From assembly GCA_009768925.2 (NCBI GenBank), contig VHIT02000045.1, positions 62,001 through 126,000 of the forward strand: 64,000 nt of DNA. The letters run 5' to 3'. Position numbers and translations under genes: made by a program. The DNA is from Cryptosporidium bovis. Its lineage: Eukaryota; Apicomplexa; Conoidasida; Eucoccidiorida; Cryptosporidiidae. This document shows positions 60,901 to 64,000 of this stretch, in pieces. The stretch's first letter is position 1; each line of letters starts with the position of its first letter. Below the pieces are notes generated by a model. That model was not told the origin of the DNA, searched no databases, and saw nothing but the letters and a program-made list of their open reading frames with translations.

Positions 60901-61739
60901 AACTAAATATTCCTGTGACGGATAACAACGCTGATATAAAAAACGGGGACCCCAACAATAACTCAAGAGCACTTCCAAATAACCTAGCAAATGCATTATT
61001 TTCTCTCGGAGTAAGTCCACCGGATTTAGTTGCTCGTTGTGACCAAATAGTAGAATATGAAAGTTTAAATTTTAAGGATACATTTATTAAAAGTTTTACT
61101 AGATTCAATCCCATAACAGGGAGATTGCAATGGAACTCATCTTCACCTAGAATATACAGATGGCTCTCTTATACAACAAGTACATCTATATCTCATTTTT
61201 TAATATTTTATTTACTAAGTACAATTTCAAAAGTAAATAAAATAGAAAACGGAATATTGGTAGGGTGGATATCATATTGTATATTGAATATATCAAAAAT
61301 GATATTAGATTCAGCAATGAATTTCAACACAGTTCTTCAAATATTAAGTATAAAACAACAGGCAGCATATACTTATTTAAGATTATGGACTATATGGTTG
61401 ACATCTAGTTTTTGTTTTTTCATGACAATTCTGCTTTCGGTACTAACAGTAATACAGTCAACAAAACCCGGAAATAATATCGGAACATCAAGTGGATTTA
61501 TACTAAATGACATAAACTATTCTATATCAACATGGATAGCCGGATTTACTTTAACATTTTTATCATTGATAATACAACCACTATTTCTTTCATTATCATA
61601 CTCCATATTGATATTATCTTCGAGGGTAACAAGTAAATTCGATGGTATTGTCGCTTTCTTTAAATATTTTAATAGTGTAATCGTATTAAAAAATGGCATA
61701 ATGCCTGTTAGGCCATATTGTGCAATAAAAATAGTTTAA
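57906..61739 (+). CDS. Large signal-peptide membrane protein of unknown function (1277 aa)
   Basis: I do not recognise this protein. It has an N-terminal signal peptide (MNFLKHFLLFFVACRFYLSS). A luminal, acidic, partly amphipathic region (23-180) follows, then a membrane segment at about 183-206 (LLSCCYFALFIICWLFAYI) and another near 262-282. A long hydrophilic middle (300-1085) contains WxxY motifs, a Ser/Thr run (about 660-685) and a short beta-looking domain (TGIVTLTLNDNDNPSLPV). The C-terminus (about 1090-1250) holds four or five membrane segments. The order of secreted head, membrane pair, long loop and C-terminal bundle recalls polycystin-like channels, but no signature residues convince me. 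It is the first of two neighbouring large secretory-pathway genes. The ATG at 57906 gives the best signal peptide. Confidence 0.78.
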   Translation: MNFLKHFLLFFVACRFYLSSSQDISNDIIHVEESRERNRSEDSLNNNNTEILDDTGNDDKFTWSNVLKGMGNAIGAIGDFFVRMWNLLLGYIGKDSKESSVESITNGTELNEDINRTLWKVDGIMEAITELNVKKAMDILINQTNSERKTMLNETKRTIDVTEDSKIDLLIINQSTSEEEMLSGVLLSCCYFALFIICWLFAYIKDKSDWVSILRRPNVIFLQQIGSINNNEDDKITLFCGVLIPYTNIYLFPRIELNIGKIRILTIIIQVTFFPLTIIHFFTSKFNVSHFHFEYFYIRIKDYYDLIKEKDFILKYYYKNIKEQDIRIEKEYEVVRKNYSEKDFEKCIYNENIYILNLLRYLSNKDNSENLPTNEDINNWCDGFWLRVNKLTIDNYKELLPRLSCIIILKKFVNKERLSHDFLRRLSMQIIGANLQSDYVRDWVKKTLVKNNPKLDIPFNWIPRRPTGSIKITLQENGIVDLIRGYKKRMGIFSENQIKLLYDITSGNTTNLDCYLWFTDELQTICIHPVLLCDCIKGYDSLEWLGPMGYIPFEKLSSGPVNDLATGIVTLTLNDNDNPSLPVTSGSGIMYNNIKENDNINSTFPSSKINLSKTGIVNTGFKNSGITQIKFTIIDNNVEDISSFNYIINGLLPKSKLRLSSNSSSTPSSMISSSSTTATKSKCESLEFDTMINTLPNSVLNEGTNDVFWGDKLSLRSKNMNTGDYELELSGTCHWDFDMPIPYTANSVLVNGVLTYIWINYDSRLLCIQRKDESIEEMGDHNMIKRSRDRKKEVEQLKEAISISHLKSFDDITVESFNTTPGSDSYIEILNLGSILSEPNNDMFSVGNENIDINTVTRGKMSTNNKENRVFSNENIGDKWLPFDKSLSSVLGVLTNNNVPSLHPVYAVPGVLCGVYCTRGYFIGSIISIHIFHDSKEDIIEEYIDGIESQLLITFEGGLTLRINTFSQGTANSIKETLESIISSLEDTVMLPMRHSISKLNIPVTDNNADIKNGDPNNNSRALPNNLANALFSLGVSPPDLVARCDQIVEYESLNFKDTFIKSFTRFNPITGRLQWNSSSPRIYRWLSYTTSTSISHFLIFYLLSTISKVNKIENGILVGWISYCILNISKMILDSAMNFNTVLQILSIKQQAAYTYLRLWTIWLTSSFCFFMTILLSVLTVIQSTKPGNNIGTSSGFILNDINYSISTWIAGFTLTFLSLIIQPLFLSLSYSILILSSRVTSKFDGIVAFFKYFNSVIVLKNGIMPVRPYCAIKIV

Positions 61740-62214
61740 TACATATTTGAAAGGAAAAAATTCAGACAGCAAATACAAGAGATAAAAAGTTAATATTCAA
61801 TATAGCTGAATTATAAGATAAATCATGTTAATTGAAGGAAATTCTCCATAAATATATGAAGCTGTCATGTATATAAATACATACATATCTTTATATTTAA
61901 TACAAGATGTGTGGCTTCGAGTTAAAAAATCAAGCGGAATTAGGAGCATGTAATTAGAGCGATTAAGGTAACATATAATATGAATTTGGTATAAGATATT
62001 GTTTTATACAAGTTTTTGAGATATTTTTACATGATATTACCTGTGTAAATCGTTAAAGTGATTATTAAATCTGGGAGATTTGTATGATTTTCTGTTTTTA
62101 CTAAGATCGAAAAATAAAGCAAGATATAAAGAGAACAAGTAAATAAAGTTTTTTATATTCATATATAAAGGGAAGGTTTACTTAATAAATCAATTTGTCA
62201 GAGAATAATAAGAA
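61740..62214. promoter_or_regulatory. Intergenic between two secretory-protein genes
   Basis: A 475-base A+T-rich spacer. No GGCGCC or TGCATGC element, gene or RNA is seen. Confidence 0.4.
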
Positions 62215-64000
62215 ATGGTTGTAATTAACAATTACTCATTATCACCACTATTTTATAGAAAGTCAATAATAATATTATTGCTAACTTTAACTAATTCACT
62301 GGTGACTATTGTTGTTTCAAATGGAGTCCCATTGGCAACTTCATTATATAAAGATGATATATTATATAGAACGGCAGATCTAGATTCTTACTCTGCGATT
62401 TCGGTGAACCAAGGAAGCAGTACACAATTGCTAGGATTGGTGGCAAGTGAGGCAATTCCAGCACATGGTGAAAAAAGATTTTTGGATATATCAGAGGGAT
62501 TAGCAACGAAACAAGTAATAGAAAGAATAAATTCATATACACCACAGAATATTGAGGTGGCGGAGAGATATGCAGCAAATATGGTGGCAATAGCAAAATT
62601 GCGTGAGGAAATTTATCTAGATGCAAAATCGTATTATGAATCGGTAAAAATGCAATTTGATAATATACCAGAAAGTGAAAAATTGAAAGAGAACTTAAGA
62701 GCATCAAAACAAAAGCTAGACCTGGCCGAACATAATTATATAATATCAAAAAAAGCATCAGAGAGAGCATTGGAAATATATGTTAAATTTGTTCGTCCAA
62801 AGGGAGAAGATGTATTGTTAAGGGCAGAGGCAACAGAGGGAAAAGGACTGGAAATAGCGCATAGTGAATTGGCTAATATGGAACAGATATCACTACCAGA
62901 TATGGATAATAGTGTATATGAACCATTAGACGCAGATGCATCGTTAATGAGTATAGGTGAAAGCGTAGTTCCAACAGAGGAAACAAAAGAAGCAAAAATA
63001 ATTAAGGCATTGGATAAACTGTCCGCAACAATAGAAGAAGATTTTATTTCAAATAATGAGGAGATTGTGGGCAAGTCTGAAACAATAGAGGCATCTGAAA
63101 ATAATGAGGAATTGTTAGATAGTTTATTGGAAGAAACAAAAGCAGATGATAGTGAGGATGGTAAGAAAGATATAATACCATATTCAATATCTGCATCATT
63201 CCCGTCAATAAGTGACTCATTAACTAAACAAAGAAAAATAACGATCATACAAGGAGTTAATTTGGGAGATGTGCCGGAATACTTGCATTTTATGTATAGA
63301 AGAAGCTATTTACAATTATATGTTATGTCAACATTTGTTGAATCATTCGTGCTACCACAGTTTTTCACAGATAACCCAGCTATAAAACTAGGATCTGTAT
63401 TTAGAATATCGAAAACATTTATATCACATGTATTATTTGGATTAGCAAGCAAATATAGACTAATGTTTACAGAGTTGAAAAGACTACCATATAATAATGA
63501 AAAAAATAAAAACTTAATGGTTGAATTGGGAAAAATAGAATTTAGTATATCAACAGCAAACATGGTATTACAAAACTCGTTGAATGATTCAGAGGAGTGC
63601 TATAAAACAGTTGCAGAACTTATATCAGATTTGCCATTCAATGTTAGAGAAGTAATATCAAAATTTTCCGAGTCAATTAAAGGTGATTATCAAAACTCAG
63701 ATTACTCGTTTTTGACGGAGAAATCAATATATTCGGGCCCAAAAACAATATTTCCGGAACTCTCTAAAGATGATGAGGCAAAATTGTTGTCAATAGATGA
63801 GGGCATGAAAAATAGTCTTGGAGAATATGATGTTAAAGAATTAACAAATGATTTAAAAGAATCACAGTTATGGATAAGAGACTATGTGTTGAGAAATGCT
63901 GCATATAAATATCATCAATTTAAGAAAAACAATAATGTTAATCCATATTTTGATTTTAAGCAATTTGGACTAGAACTTACACCTGAAGTTGAGAAAATAT
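62215..64000 (+). CDS. Secreted coiled-coil protein, partial (at least 595 aa)
   Basis: The frame is open from the ATG at 62215 to the end of the window, so the C-terminus is missing. A hydrophobic segment at about 17-35 (SIIILLLTLTNSLVTIVVS) is a signal peptide or anchor after a short polar start. A long helical region follows (about 100-210), with heptad-like Glu/Lys/Leu patterning: ERYAANMVAIAKLREEIY, LKENLRASKQKLDLAEHNY and KKASERALEIYVKF. A segment at about 215-330 is acidic. A second helical domain with few Cys starts near 335 (IQGVNLGDVPEYLHFMYRRS). Amino-acid use is less Asn-rich than in the other proteins here. I do not recognise a family. Cryptosporidium has several lineage-specific secreted protein families, and this could be one, but that is inference. 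Confidence 0.75.
   Translation, partial: MVVINNYSLSPLFYRKSIIILLLTLTNSLVTIVVSNGVPLATSLYKDDILYRTADLDSYSAISVNQGSSTQLLGLVASEAIPAHGEKRFLDISEGLATKQVIERINSYTPQNIEVAERYAANMVAIAKLREEIYLDAKSYYESVKMQFDNIPESEKLKENLRASKQKLDLAEHNYIISKKASERALEIYVKFVRPKGEDVLLRAEATEGKGLEIAHSELANMEQISLPDMDNSVYEPLDADASLMSIGESVVPTEETKEAKIIKALDKLSATIEEDFISNNEEIVGKSETIEASENNEELLDSLLEETKADDSEDGKKDIIPYSISASFPSISDSLTKQRKITIIQGVNLGDVPEYLHFMYRRSYLQLYVMSTFVESFVLPQFFTDNPAIKLGSVFRISKTFISHVLFGLASKYRLMFTELKRLPYNNEKNKNLMVELGKIEFSISTANMVLQNSLNDSEECYKTVAELISDLPFNVREVISKFSESIKGDYQNSDYSFLTEKSIYSGPKTIFPELSKDDEAKLLSIDEGMKNSLGEYDVKELTNDLKESQLWIRDYVLRNAAYKYHQFKKNNNVNPYFDFKQFGLELTPEVEKI

Noticed and set aside
60313-63563. Several minus-strand frames of 80-170 codons at the right end
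   Set aside because: They are shadows of the two long + strand genes and show low-complexity Ser/Leu/Ile composition.

Overview
The window looks like a stretch of an apicomplexan nuclear chromosome, most likely Cryptosporidium. The evidence is a very A+T-rich sequence, compact and mostly intronless eukaryotic genes on both strands, a few small introns with GTAAGT-type donors, Asn/Ser-rich low-complexity inserts in proteins, an ApiAP2-like factor, a large insulinase-like (M16) protein with a broken metal site, and repeated GGCGCC (E2F-like) and TGCATGC (AP2-like) elements between genes. The species cannot be fixed from sequence alone.

Layout. 0-6.6 kb: a large unknown protein, a CPSF6-like RRM protein with an Arg/Asp/Glu dipeptide tract, and the catalytic subunit of the tRNA m1A58 methyltransferase (TRM61). 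6.9-12.6 kb: a spliced ISD11-like Fe-S assembly factor, an F-box protein with two C-terminal SUMO-like folds, and a YIPF1/2-type Golgi membrane protein. 12.8-20.8 kb: a USP48-like deubiquitinase, a CDK1/2-like kinase and a three-exon Mediator MED6 gene. 21.3-30.3 kb: a polytopic membrane protein, a U6 snRNA gene, a WDR6/Rtt10 WD40 protein and a two-unit polyubiquitin gene with a probable 5' UTR intron. 30.9-38 kb: mismatch-repair MLH1, a small ApiAP2-like protein, a small secretory-pathway protein with C2H2-like spacing, and ALG5. 38-49.5 kb: an unresolved GC-raised segment, M17 leucyl aminopeptidase, a histidine-phosphatase protein, a PUM3/Puf6 pumilio protein, an RPL7-like/Rlp7 protein and a RanBP2-type zinc-finger protein. 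49.5-64 kb: a candidate structured RNA, a small membrane protein, the M16 pseudoprotease, a zinc alcohol dehydrogenase, a large signal-peptide membrane protein and the start of a secreted coiled-coil protein.

How they fit together. Most genes are housekeeping. Several serve RNA processing (CPSF6-like, U6, MED6), tRNA modification (TRM61, WDR6) and pre-60S ribosome assembly (PUM3, Rlp7-like). Others serve ubiquitin/SUMO biology (polyubiquitin, USP48-like, F-box/SLD protein), cell cycle and DNA repair (CDK, MLH1), and the secretory pathway (YIPF, ALG5). Neighbours do not form operons; divergent pairs share short intergenic regions, several with one central GGCGCC palindrome. The right end (M16 pseudoprotease and two large secretory proteins) looks the most lineage-specific.
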